Shown here: positions 55,654-64,000 of the stretch, piece after piece | Layout of the letters: every line of letters starts with the position of its first letter | Position numbering within the stretch: the first letter of the stretch is position 1 | From: an uncultured Kordiimonas sp. | Lineage (GTDB): Bacteria > Pseudomonadota > Alphaproteobacteria > Sphingomonadales > Kordiimonadaceae | NCBI GenBank assembly: GCA_947503575.1 | Contig: CANNDZ010000001.1 | Coordinates: forward strand, 2,170,001-2,234,000 | Direction of reading: 5' to 3' | DNA length: 64,000 nt | Notes under the pieces: generated by a model | Told to the model about the DNA's origin: nothing | The model's database searches: none | The model's input: the letters and a program-made list of their open reading frames with translations, nothing else | Program-made: the position numbers and the translations under genes

Positions 55654-56754
55654 CTACCGGCCGCCATAACCGTAGTAGGTAGCAAACTTCTTGTTACTGC
55701 CATTGTAACGGGTTTTATTGAGAAGCAGATTAATATTCTCGCAAGCACTGATCATGCCCAGGCTTTCTTTGATCTGTGGCTCAGTTGTCTTTTCTGCTTC
55801 GATGACAAAAACTATTTGGCCCATATATAAAGCCAGCACTGACGCTGCCGAACTGGCTAAAACTGGCGGTGAGTCAAAAATGACAATCCTGTCCTTGTAA
55901 CGGCTGGAAATCTCAGTCACCATTTTGGCCATTCGATCACTTGCCAACAGCTCAGTAGTAAGGTTGTGTTGTCGGCCAGCAGGCAACAGCACCAGATTTG
56001 GTATGTTTGTTCGCACCAAACATTCACCGACGTCCATATTACCGTCAGCGACGACATCCATCAGTCCTCGTCCCCCTTTCACCCCCAACCGATTGAGAAT
56101 TTCAGGTTTAGAGAAGTCCGCATCTACAAGTAAAACCGTTACGTCCTGCTCTGTCGCGATCGACAATGCTAAGTTGATGGTACAAAAAGTCTTTCCCTCA
56201 CTGGGGTTGGAGCTAGTAACCAAAATAACATTGTCATTCTGCTCGCCACCACCGCCTTTTGGAAACGCATTCAAAAGCAGAGACCGTTTGATAATTCTAA
56301 ACTCCTCAGACATGAGGTTTGGCGGCATATCTGGCGTTATGTAGCCAGCTTCTCGCAAGGCTGCCAGGTCAATCTCTTCTGGTTCCCGCCTTTTGCGTGC
56401 AGGCTTATCAGTCTTAGACTTACCAAGTGGTACAGTATCCCCAATTGCCAACGATCTGGGCTGCGACGCATCAACATCGGGTGCAGTATCCTCATTAGCA
56501 GCCTTTGGTTTTTGCTTGGGCTTTGCCCCAGGCGAACCGATGCCCTTGAAAGACACACTAGCTGTGTCTTCTTCCGTCATTGCCGGATTTAGCGAAGATG
56601 GGTCAGGCTTACGCTTGTCCGGTGAACCAATACCACCTGAAGCGGACCGCTCAAAAGGGCTATCGCCAGCACTTTTGGCGGCTCGTTCTACAAGTGAACT
56701 GCCCTTCTCATCTTTCTTCTTGGCATTTTTAGCCGCGCGTTCAATCAGGTCCAT
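55654..56754 (-). CDS. XrtA-associated tyrosine autokinase (CpsD/Wzc-cytoplasmic type)
   Basis: A 366-residue BY-kinase. Residues 1-135 are charged and low-complexity with repeated short IGSPDK/GIGSP elements. The kinase part has Walker A in SSNPSEGKTF near residue 182 and Walker A' VLLVDADF. The C-terminus ends in a short Tyr cluster (YYGYGGR), the usual autophosphorylation tail. With the separate chain-length protein it should regulate polymer length through phosphorylation. It lies 38 bases after that gene. Confidence 0.9.
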   Translation of the reverse strand: MDLIERAAKNAKKKDEKGSSLVERAAKSAGDSPFERSASGGIGSPDKRKPDPSSLNPAMTEEDTASVSFKGIGSPGAKPKQKPKAANEDTAPDVDASQPRSLAIGDTVPLGKSKTDKPARKRREPEEIDLAALREAGYITPDMPPNLMSEEFRIIKRSLLLNAFPKGGGGEQNDNVILVTSSNPSEGKTFCTINLALSIATEQDVTVLLVDADFSKPEILNRLGVKGGRGLMDVVADGNMDVGECLVRTNIPNLVLLPAGRQHNLTTELLASDRMAKMVTEISSRYKDRIVIFDSPPVLASSAASVLALYMGQIVFVIEAEKTTEPQIKESLGMISACENINLLLNKTRYNGSNKKFATYYGYGGR

Positions 56755-56792
56755 GTTAGAAAACTCATCCAGAGCGTAACAAGACGCTCAGT

Positions 56793-58415
56793 TTAACCGG
56801 GCCCCCCAATCATATCGAAGACGACGAAACCAGCAAAAACCAAAAACAGCAAGGCTGTTGCCCCGGCAAACATAAGCAACTCAATGCTCCGTTGCCTTGT
56901 TTCTTCCTCCGACAGCGAGCGTGAAACGTTTCCAAGTATATTCAAATCAAACTGCGAGCGCAGCTGCTCTACAGTCAAAACAACAGGCCGCAACACCGAA
57001 AGAACCAAGGCAAAGCCAACGCCCGCCATCAAAGCGAAAACCAACATCCCGCCCATAAACAGAAGGCGATTGGGACCGCTCGGCTTCGTTGCCAAGCTCG
57101 GCTGCTCAATAACGCGAAGACTGACCGCACCATCTGCGTTTTCGACATCTGCCTGCAGATTCAGGTCCTGTTTACGATCCAACAGATCATTGTAGAAACT
57201 CCGCAACTGAGAAAAGTCGCGCTGTAGCTGGCTTTCTCTAGCTTGAATCTCAGGAACTCGCTTGGCCTTCTCCTCAAGCTCTGCAACGAGTTTTTGCTGC
57301 TCGACCTCTCGCTGCTCAAATGTCTTTATTTGCGTTCTGGTATCAATAATGTTGAACATCAACTGCTCGTACAGTCGGTTCGGCGTTTCGGTTGTATAAT
57401 TTGACTTTTTACCCGCTTCCGCGCTGTCAGAGAGTTCCTGAGCAATGGCTGCCTGCTCTTGCTTCATTTCCTCTTTAAGAAGTTCCAATTGCCTTGAAAC
57501 ATTGCGAACATCTGGATGCAGATCTTTGTAACCAAGGTTACGCAGGTTATCGAGTTTCTTTTGCTGCTCATTTATGCGCTCCTGGAGTGGGTCATCTGAC
57601 ACTGCACCACGACTTCTTGAAGACTTGGCCTCACGGATAGTTGCAGGAACATTTTGTATCTGCTCCTGCAATGTATCCAAGGCGACCCTGAATTCGCCAA
57701 GCTTATTACGTGTATCACGCAATTCTTCTTTCGCAGCGTCGCGGCGTGATAAAAACGCCCCTTCGCCACCGAGAAAGTCAATGTTTTCCTGCTTAAACTG
57801 AGCATGAAGTTGCTCTGCCGCACTTAAACGCTCTTCATAATCCTTGATTTGCTGATCCAGAAACTCAACAGCGTTCTCGCTGCCACCGTCACCACCATCC
57901 GAACCGCCTTCAAGAAAAATAGACAGTAGGTTATTCACAACATTGCGCGCGACCTCGGCCCGCTGCCTGTCGCTTAATCTACCATTACCATTTTCGTATT
58001 CTATGCTGTACCTGTTGCCTTGAAGTGCGACAATGCGAATATCGTCCTGCATATCAGCAACCAGTTGGTTCAGAGCAGCATCATTGTTTGCCAAACGCTC
58101 AAGATATTCAGATCGCCGGATAATTTTTTCGAGATTTGGGCGAGTAACCAGTTGGTTTTTCACCGCTTCGATACGCTTTGAGACGTCAATATCGATATTG
58201 AACCCGCGTACGATCGAGGGAAGGATAGTTTCTGTATTTACATAAATTTGAGCACTTGATTCGTAGCGGTATGGCATTGTGGACACTGCACCCCAACCAA
58301 CCAAACATATCAACCATGTCGTTGCCATCATGTACCAGCGTTTTCGCCAGATACCATAGGCAACAGACTTAACCTGTTGGTAGACCTCGTGTAATCCAAA
58401 ATTTGCAGACGCCAT
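56793..58415 (-). CDS. XrtA-system polysaccharide chain-length determinant (Wzz/PCP type)
   Basis: A 540-residue inner-membrane polysaccharide co-polymerase. An N-terminal membrane segment near residues 28-48 carries the WW/PYRYESSAQIYV boundary. A long periplasmic coiled coil covers about 180-430, and membrane segments follow near 455-475 and 515-535. It has no kinase domain, which is supplied by the next gene. Its likely role is to set chain length and couple polymerisation to the export lipoprotein. Confidence 0.92.
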   Translation of the reverse strand: MASANFGLHEVYQQVKSVAYGIWRKRWYMMATTWLICLVGWGAVSTMPYRYESSAQIYVNTETILPSIVRGFNIDIDVSKRIEAVKNQLVTRPNLEKIIRRSEYLERLANNDAALNQLVADMQDDIRIVALQGNRYSIEYENGNGRLSDRQRAEVARNVVNNLLSIFLEGGSDGGDGGSENAVEFLDQQIKDYEERLSAAEQLHAQFKQENIDFLGGEGAFLSRRDAAKEELRDTRNKLGEFRVALDTLQEQIQNVPATIREAKSSRSRGAVSDDPLQERINEQQKKLDNLRNLGYKDLHPDVRNVSRQLELLKEEMKQEQAAIAQELSDSAEAGKKSNYTTETPNRLYEQLMFNIIDTRTQIKTFEQREVEQQKLVAELEEKAKRVPEIQARESQLQRDFSQLRSFYNDLLDRKQDLNLQADVENADGAVSLRVIEQPSLATKPSGPNRLLFMGGMLVFALMAGVGFALVLSVLRPVVLTVEQLRSQFDLNILGNVSRSLSEEETRQRSIELLMFAGATALLFLVFAGFVVFDMIGGPG

Positions 58416-58461
58416 TTCTACTCTCCACCGTCACATTCCGTAATCGAAATGGTAAAACGGC

Positions 58462-59097
58462 CTACAAGAAACTCTCCGGTATGATTAAAACATCACCGGG
58501 AAGTATTTTTACATTTGCATTAATATCGCCGTCTTTGATCAAACTTTCAATCTTAAGGCGGTATTCCTTCTGCTCACCATCTTCAAATCGCACCAAAGTA
58601 GCGCGGTCCCCTGCTGCAAATTCAGTCAGGCCTCCGACCTGGATCATAACGTCAAGTAACGTCATGTTCGCCCGGTAAGGAATCGCTTGCGGCGTGCCTG
58701 CTTCACCCAGCACACGAACTTGTTGTGAAAATGGACCATTAAAGCCATTTACCACAACAGTGACGATAGGCTGCTGAATATAGACGCCTAATTCTTCTTC
58801 GATATCTCTTGCCAGGTCACTGGGCGTTTTACCCGTCGCCGGAAGATCGTCGATCAATGGCATAGACAACCTGCCGTCAGGACGCACTGTCACGCCAACG
58901 GTTAATTCGGGGTTACGCCAAACAAAAACATTCAGCCCGTCTAACGGGCCAATCAAGTAGCTGGGGCCGGGCCCCTCATCTGGCGGCACAAAAGGCGCCG
59001 GAGGTAAAGATTCATGTATCCTTAATAAGTCACAACCCGCTAAACCAACGCCCAAAAATACGCAGGTAAGGATACGAATACAAAGTTTGCGCGTCAT
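58462..59097 (-). CDS. XrtA-system polysaccharide export lipoprotein (Wza-like)
   Basis: A 211-residue outer-membrane lipoprotein with lipobox LAGC near residue 22. A poly-export (PES) domain follows (YLIGPLDGLNVFVWRNPELT in the usual place), then a SLBB-like domain (VRVLGEAGTPQAIPY) and an end VLIIPESFL. It probably forms part of the export channel with the co-polymerase. The 131 bases upstream could hold the promoter of the downstream part of the locus; only an isolated TATAAC element stands out. Confidence 0.92.
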   Translation of the reverse strand: MTRKLCIRILTCVFLGVGLAGCDLLRIHESLPPAPFVPPDEGPGPSYLIGPLDGLNVFVWRNPELTVGVTVRPDGRLSMPLIDDLPATGKTPSDLARDIEEELGVYIQQPIVTVVVNGFNGPFSQQVRVLGEAGTPQAIPYRANMTLLDVMIQVGGLTEFAAGDRATLVRFEDGEQKEYRLKIESLIKDGDINANVKILPGDVLIIPESFL

Positions 59098-59228
59098 AAA
59101 GCGTCACTCATATAAAAACCGCGACCCCCACGCGCTCTTTCCAAAGTACCATAGCTGTGTGTTATATGGTCACTTTTTACTCTGAAAATCAAGCAGTAAC
59201 AGGTCGCCAGGGAAAATTAAGGCAATAA

Positions 59229-59423
59229 TTACAGAAGATTAGCCTTGGGAGGTTCATCTTTTTCTTGCAAAGGCTCCAGATCTTTACTGGCTTTTGCATC
59301 TTTGAGAGAGAATTTTTTACTTTTCTGACCACCATTGAAATCCGCATGGTCGTCCTTGAAATAACCCCAAACAATGATCAAAGAGACAAAAACACAAAAG
59401 CCTGCAAAGTAAATGGTATCCAT
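59229..59423 (-). CDS. Small single-pass membrane protein in the XrtA locus
   Basis: A 64-residue protein of unknown function. One transmembrane segment lies at residues 3-20 (TIYFAGFCVFVSLIIVWG). The rest is a Lys/Asp/Glu-rich hydrophilic tail with proline near the end. The ATG follows a strong AGGAG site placed inside the end of galE; the stop of galE lies four bases upstream. Its position between galE and the export lipoprotein suggests a helper role in the polysaccharide pathway, but no family is recognised. Confidence 0.62.
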   Translation of the reverse strand: MDTIYFAGFCVFVSLIIVWGYFKDDHADFNGGQKSKKFSLKDAKASKDLEPLQEKDEPPKANLL

Positions 59424-59427
59424 GACT

Positions 59428-60423
59428 TTACTCCTGCATTTTAATCGTCCAGTCATATGCTGAACGCAGCATTTTGCGTAATTCTGCATATTTTGGGGTC
59501 CACTTTAACACATTTTGAAGCCGAGTGACATCAGCAACAACCGATGCAGCCTCCCCTTCCCGGGGGTCGCCAAACTCAAACGGAACCGGACAGCTAACCT
59601 CATGTTCCAGTTCCTTTACAACATCAAGGACGCTGCTCCCTCTTCCGTACCCAAGGTTTAGCAGATACGACGAACATTCAGTTTGCATTGCCTTCAACAA
59701 GGCAACATGCGCATTGGCTACATCTTGAACATGAATATAATCCCGAACACCAGTGCCGTCTTTGGTTGGTAAGTCGTTGCCAAAGACACTTAGAGCGGGT
59801 GCCTTTCCCAGCAATGCATTTATTGCTCGCCCAATAAGGTGTGACGGGTTTTTGGTGAATTGACCGTGCCGCAAATCATTGTCTGCACCTGCAACATTAA
59901 AATACCGGAAAATCCCATGTCTCATATCTGAAACATGGCACACATCCAATAATTGTCTCTCAGTGAACAGCTTTGACCAACCGTAGGGGTTTAACGGCTG
60001 GGTATCAGCGCTCTCGCTCACTGGTTGGTCGCCGGTTGTGCCATACACCGCCGCAGTTGATGAGAAAATGAAGTCCCGAACACCTGCACTTACTGCTTCG
60101 GCAATCAGTCTTCGGCTGCCTTCAGTGTTATTATGATAATATTTTAGCGGGTTTTCGACAGACTCATCGACACGGATTGATCCTGCGAAATGCATAATTG
60201 CGCGGATTTTATGGCGTTTCAGTATTGAAGCCACCAAAGCATCATCATGAATTGACCCTTCGTAAAACGTCACACTTTGGTGAAAAGGTCGTATGCGACC
60301 AGTGCTCAGATCGTCAATTACGCAAACATCAACACCAGCATCCAACAAGGCCAAAACTGTTTGGCCACCAATGTAGCCAGCACCGCCAGTAACAAGAACG
60401 GGACCATTAATTACATCACTCAC
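59428..60423 (-). CDS. galE: UDP-glucose 4-epimerase
   Basis: A 331-residue extended SDR. The NAD-binding motif is TGGAGYIGGQT at the N-terminus, and the catalytic Ser and YxxxK are in SSTAAVYG and YGWSK near residue 150. It supplies UDP-galactose (or the N-acetyl form) for the polysaccharide. Translation starts at GTG, overlapping the upstream glycosyltransferase stop as GTGA. Confidence 0.93.
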   Translation of the reverse strand: MSDVINGPVLVTGGAGYIGGQTVLALLDAGVDVCVIDDLSTGRIRPFHQSVTFYEGSIHDDALVASILKRHKIRAIMHFAGSIRVDESVENPLKYYHNNTEGSRRLIAEAVSAGVRDFIFSSTAAVYGTTGDQPVSESADTQPLNPYGWSKLFTERQLLDVCHVSDMRHGIFRYFNVAGADNDLRHGQFTKNPSHLIGRAINALLGKAPALSVFGNDLPTKDGTGVRDYIHVQDVANAHVALLKAMQTECSSYLLNLGYGRGSSVLDVVKELEHEVSCPVPFEFGDPREGEAASVVADVTRLQNVLKWTPKYAELRKMLRSAYDWTIKMQE

Positions 60424-61688
60424 GGCGCACTCCTCTGGCGGCGTTTTTCCTTATGGTTAGCAACAGCCGTCTGAAAAATATCCAGTTGCGCCAGTGATGT
60501 GGCCTTCCAACCAAAGTTTTTACTGTACTCTCGAATGAAGTGACGATCCATACCAGTGGCCAAAATATCGGATACCGCATAACTGTAATCCTCAGGATCA
60601 CTGCCTTCTACTAACCTCCCTACCCTCTGGTCGGTTATCAGTTCAAGAGCGCCGTCTACAGCCCGGGAAACCACTGGAGTGCCGCACGCCATAGCTTCAA
60701 GCATCACATTGGCCCATCCCTCTCTTTCTGAAGGCAGACAAAATATATCTGCCGCTGACATATAGGTTGCCATCTCTTCCGGCTTTTTTTGCCCGACCAA
60801 AACTACCCTGTCTTCAATACCGTGGTGCCTGACGAGAGCGGTAAGCTCACTTTTAAGCTCTCCATCGCCAACAATTACGCCCTGAACTTCCGTCAAATTT
60901 GCTAACGCATCGATAACAATATCGACCCGCTTGCGCGGGATAAGCCAGCCAGCAAATAAGACAATGGGCTTACTTTCTGCCAGTCCTGTTTCACTGCAAA
61001 CCTTTATTTTTGCGCCAATAACAGGTTTGAAACGTTCCGTATCAACACCATTTCGCAGGCTGGAAATTGAACTTTCAGGCACGCCCATACTGACCAACCG
61101 CTGTTTTAAAGAAAGACTGACCGTGATGATGTGACTAGCCAACGAGCTGGCCCATAATATTGATTTTTTTGGCGATGAAATTTGCGCAATTTGCGTCACG
61201 TCACTGCCGCGCGCCGTCATCACAAATGGCAAGTTATTTTTTCTTGCAAGTTTGGCGGCGGCAACGCCATCGGGATACAGATAGTGTGCATCAATCACAT
61301 CAAACTGATTGCCCTTTTGAGAGAGCCTTTTTACCTGATTTGTTGCACACCAGAACAAAAAAAAGGGCGTCACCCGCATGCCGATTTTGGGAATAACAAG
61401 ATACCTGGGATGATACACTGTATAGCGTTTTTCGTCAGATATTTTGGCTGCACAAGCTGCCCTGCCATAACGACCGAAAATCTTTGCTTTAAATGGGAAC
61501 CACGGCACTGGTGCTACTACCGTGACCTCAATACCCGTATCCCTAATCAAATGCTCCAACCGGTTTTGAACAAACACGCCCAATGTTGGCTCACCCTCAT
61601 GTGGAAACAAGGTGGAAAAAAGCAGAACCCTCAAGGGCTTAGAGCCGGCATCAGACTGCACAAGACACCTGCTTGTTTTCTCGTCCAA
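60420..61688 (-). CDS. Glycosyltransferase family 4 protein
   Basis: A 422-residue GT-B glycosyltransferase. The N-terminal domain starts with STLFPHEGEPTLGVFVQNR, and the donor-binding domain has the FCLPSEREGWANVMLEAMACGTPVV block with its conserved Glu. It is in the XrtA locus, so it likely adds a sugar to the exopolysaccharide repeat; the sugar cannot be told. The start is TTG with an ACAGGA site close upstream; no later Met fits the family N-terminus. It begins 21 bases after the TPR gene. Confidence 0.88.
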   Translation of the reverse strand: MDEKTSRCLVQSDAGSKPLRVLLFSTLFPHEGEPTLGVFVQNRLEHLIRDTGIEVTVVAPVPWFPFKAKIFGRYGRAACAAKISDEKRYTVYHPRYLVIPKIGMRVTPFFLFWCATNQVKRLSQKGNQFDVIDAHYLYPDGVAAAKLARKNNLPFVMTARGSDVTQIAQISSPKKSILWASSLASHIITVSLSLKQRLVSMGVPESSISSLRNGVDTERFKPVIGAKIKVCSETGLAESKPIVLFAGWLIPRKRVDIVIDALANLTEVQGVIVGDGELKSELTALVRHHGIEDRVVLVGQKKPEEMATYMSAADIFCLPSEREGWANVMLEAMACGTPVVSRAVDGALELITDQRVGRLVEGSDPEDYSYAVSDILATGMDRHFIREYSKNFGWKATSLAQLDIFQTAVANHKEKRRQRSAP

Positions 61689-61709
61689 ACGTCCTGTATA
61701 GCAGATACA

Positions 61710-64000
61710 TCAGAACGACAATTCTTGCAATTGACGTCGCGCCTCATCCGCACCATCGAAATTAGGGTCCAGGTTGATGGCTTGCTGTAAAACACGCCGT
61801 GCTTCACGCCGGTTACCCTTGGCAACATAGGCAATTCCTAGATGATATTTGAAAAGCGCTGAGCCAGGGGCTCTCCGTGTTGCCTTTTCCAAATACTCAA
61901 TAGCCTTACCAGTATCACGATCCGCCTGAAGCGAAATCCAGCCGGCAGCGTCCAGAATTGCCGGGTTCTCTGGGTCCATAAGAAAGGCACGTTCAGCAAG
62001 CTGCGTACTGGCACTGTTACCCAGCCGTAGGTAAACTATTGCCAATTTTGCGACAACGTTGGCGTCGGCAATGCCAGTTTGCAAGAGACGTTCATATTGC
62101 AACGCCGCGTCGGCAAAACGTTCTGTCTGTTCGTATCGCAGGGCAAGCTCTGTACGCGCAAGCCGCGCAACATCGACAGTCGCAACATATTGCTCCAACT
62201 GCTGGATAGCGGCCTCAGGCAACCCCATTGCATACATTGCCCGAGATAACCCGATGGCCAACCGATCTGTAGCCTTAACCTGCATTGCTTCCCTAAACGC
62301 GGTTGCCGCAAGTTCTGGCTCACCCTTATCCAGAAATACCTGCCCAATAAGGCTTGCAGGTATGTCTTCCGGTCGTTTGGAACGATTAAGAGTGGGCAAG
62401 CGTTGCTCTGCTTCGTCCAGCTTCTGACCCATCGCTTCAGTCGCAAATAAATACCAATCCAATACAGATGGGTCGATGGGGTCGATTTCCGCCAGCGCAG
62501 CTCTTTGGAATGCTAAACGCGCACCAGAATATAGACCAGTCAGAAGGAGAGAGCGGCCATGCAGAACGTGGGCTTCACCGCTATTATAGCGGTACGCAGC
62601 AAAGCGCGATAATGGCCGTTCGGCTGCACGCGGTTGATCAAGCGACAATAAAAGCACGCCCATACGTTTCAAAACATCTGGATTGTCCGCCGCGCGTACC
62701 GCAGTTGCCCGTGCTTCCTCGATAGCGCGTGTCGTGTTGCCGGATTCCGCCAGAGCTTGCGAGTAATCAGCCCAAAGAACAACTGACTGAGGCACCAACC
62801 GAACAGCTTCCCTAAAATATGGTACAGCTTCTTCTGCTTTGCCATTCTCCAAAAGCACTTTACCTAGTGCGGCTTTTGCACGGGTATCTGTTGGTTCTTC
62901 CTCAAGCAAACGTTCCAAATCTGTTTCTGCGCGATCATATTGTTTCAGGTTAAGCGCAGCCAAAGCCCGGTTCCTAAGGGCAGTATAGTAATCCGGTTTT
63001 CGGGTCAGTGCCTGCGTGTAAGACTGCATGGCACCTTCAAAGTTACCTTGTTGAAATTCAAGTGTACCACGCATATTATAGCCAAGCGCACGATCAGGCG
63101 CATCTCGCAATATCTTGTCAATAGTGATACGTGCACCCTCATAGTCTTTTGTCCGCAATTGCATACTACCCATTACGCCAAGATCGCGAAGTTGCGCCGC
63201 CTGGGAAGCCGTTACCACCGAAAGGGTATTTAAAGCATTTGCAGAGTCACCAGCAACAAACTGGGCAAGAGCGAGCTTTGTATCCAAGCCCTGGACCGCC
63301 GGGTCACCACCTTGCTGCCCTGAAATAACGGCAACCCTCTCATACATGGCTCTGCCACGCTCCGTCTCGCCCTGCGCAATAAGAGCAGCAGCTGCCATCG
63401 CCAGCACACCCGCATCCTCTTGCCCCTGATCGATTAAGGGTAAAAGCGTGTTGTATGCATTGGTGGGTTGTTGCAAGCGAAGGTATGAAGCAGAAAGTGC
63501 CAAGCGTGCAGTTCTGTTGGCTGGGCGCGCTTGCAGCACCTTTTCAAGGAGTTCAATGGCAACTTCGTTGTTTTCAAGTTGGTAAGCCACCAGACCGCGA
63601 ACATAAAGCGCAGGGAGATAATTTTCAGTAACAACCCTAGCCCTATTCAGAAGCGCTTCGGCCTCTACATATTCACCTCGGCTGGACAAAATTACGCCAG
63701 ATAAATATAGCGCCATGGGGTTTTTCGGATTGGCATTATAAACGGTATCCAAATACTGCTCTGCTTCAGCGTAGCGTTGCTGATTGATCCGTATACCTGC
63801 AACTTCCAGATTTGCCATAAGGTTGCCCGAAAACAAGCGAATAGCATCCAGAAAATACTCTTCTGCCTTGGCGTCATCACCAGCATATCGCGCCAACAAC
63901 CCGCGTGTATACTGAACCATCGTGTTATCTTGAGATCGTTCGTAGGCGTCATCTGCGAATTGCTTCGCCTCCACAAGGCGGCTCTCTTTCAACGCTAGCC
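61710..64000 (-). CDS. prsT: PEP-CTERM system TPR protein, PrsT-like (5' partial)
   Basis: The last about 763 codons of a large tetratricopeptide-repeat protein whose start lies beyond the right edge; the frame is still open at base 64000. At least 18 to 20 TPR units are visible (for example YTRGLLARYAGDDAKAEEYF and ALTRKPDYYTALRNRALAAL). The family accompanies exosortase A and is usually about 900 residues with a signal or lipid-anchored N-terminus, which cannot be checked here. It probably scaffolds periplasmic polysaccharide assembly. It is the first visible gene of the long minus-strand locus. Confidence 0.85.
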   Translation of the reverse strand, partial: LALKESRLVEAKQFADDAYERSQDNTMVQYTRGLLARYAGDDAKAEEYFLDAIRLFSGNLMANLEVAGIRINQQRYAEAEQYLDTVYNANPKNPMALYLSGVILSSRGEYVEAEALLNRARVVTENYLPALYVRGLVAYQLENNEVAIELLEKVLQARPANRTARLALSASYLRLQQPTNAYNTLLPLIDQGQEDAGVLAMAAAALIAQGETERGRAMYERVAVISGQQGGDPAVQGLDTKLALAQFVAGDSANALNTLSVVTASQAAQLRDLGVMGSMQLRTKDYEGARITIDKILRDAPDRALGYNMRGTLEFQQGNFEGAMQSYTQALTRKPDYYTALRNRALAALNLKQYDRAETDLERLLEEEPTDTRAKAALGKVLLENGKAEEAVPYFREAVRLVPQSVVLWADYSQALAESGNTTRAIEEARATAVRAADNPDVLKRMGVLLLSLDQPRAAERPLSRFAAYRYNSGEAHVLHGRSLLLTGLYSGARLAFQRAALAEIDPIDPSVLDWYLFATEAMGQKLDEAEQRLPTLNRSKRPEDIPASLIGQVFLDKGEPELAATAFREAMQVKATDRLAIGLSRAMYAMGLPEAAIQQLEQYVATVDVARLARTELALRYEQTERFADAALQYERLLQTGIADANVVAKLAIVYLRLGNSASTQLAERAFLMDPENPAILDAAGWISLQADRDTGKAIEYLEKATRRAPGSALFKYHLGIAYVAKGNRREARRVLQQAINLDPNFDGADEARRQLQELSF

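Noticed and set aside
59098-59228. Sigma-54 (-24/-12) promoter before the export lipoprotein, expected if PrsR-type regulation applies
   Set aside because: TGG-type elements are present, but the GC of the -12 element is not at the required spacing in any of them.

Overview
The window looks like chromosome of a free-living alphaproteobacterium of roughly 50 % GC. The evidence is gene content and order: plsX-ihfA-merR, purF-SDR, ribD-ribE-ribBA-ribH-nusB-thiL, a 5-aminolevulinate synthase (C4 haem pathway) and an H+-pyrophosphatase. An exosortase A (XrtA/EpsH) exopolysaccharide locus is also present. Kordiimonadales or a neighbouring marine order would fit, but this is inferred from gene content and no rRNA is present to test it. 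There are no insertion sequences, phage genes, integrases, CRISPR arrays or rRNA genes, and no gene-free stretch exceeds 300 bases.

Layout, left to right. 1-10376 (+ strand): the end of parE, a DEAD-box helicase, an enoyl-CoA hydratase/isomerase, the lipid transporter pair mlaE-mlaF, radA, cvpA, purF, an SDR and an exported amidohydrolase. 10389-16265 (- strand): methylmalonyl-CoA mutase (mutA, mutB) with its chaperone meaB, plus a TSUP permease. 16313-19598 (- strand): tRNA-Pro(GGG), a MerR regulator, ihfA, plsX, DUF177 and a cytochrome bc1 assembly chaperone; fabH is missing from its usual place. Then bamE (+) faces hppA (-) across a shared terminator. 22593-30142 (- strand): rpiB-glyA-nrdR-ribD-ribE-ribBA-ribH-nusB-thiL-fliL-like. 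30319-33663: haem genes hemA (-) and hemB (+) flanking a MarR-type regulator. 33670-40908 (- strand): aroG; then nadE-gltX-cysS-trmJ and a probable C-type-lectin-like exported protein.

41049-44103 (- strand) is the most unusual part. It holds a Tat-type exported protein with two poly-aspartate tracts and six cysteines, followed by a PqqD-like protein, an HPr-kinase-related protein and a nucleotidyltransferase. The last three overlap as ATGA junctions. The trio resembles the recognition/kinase/nucleotidyltransferase sets found in peptide-modification clusters, and the exported protein is a candidate substrate. Next come phoR and phoB (+ strand), without the pst-phoU genes that usually separate them in alphaproteobacteria.

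46485-64000 (- strand) is an almost uninterrupted XrtA/PEP-CTERM exopolysaccharide locus. In transcription order it encodes a TPR protein (PrsT-like, 5' end outside the window), a glycosyltransferase, GalE, a 64-residue membrane protein, a polysaccharide export lipoprotein, a chain-length determinant, a tyrosine autokinase, an outer-membrane barrel, an AAA ATPase, a polysaccharide deacetylase, a FemAB-like protein, a second glycosyltransferase, exosortase A fused to an EpsI domain, and an XrtA-type amidotransferase. Together they would make, size-regulate, export and modify a polysaccharide and carry out transpeptidation of PEP-CTERM proteins. No PEP-CTERM substrate gene is visible here.
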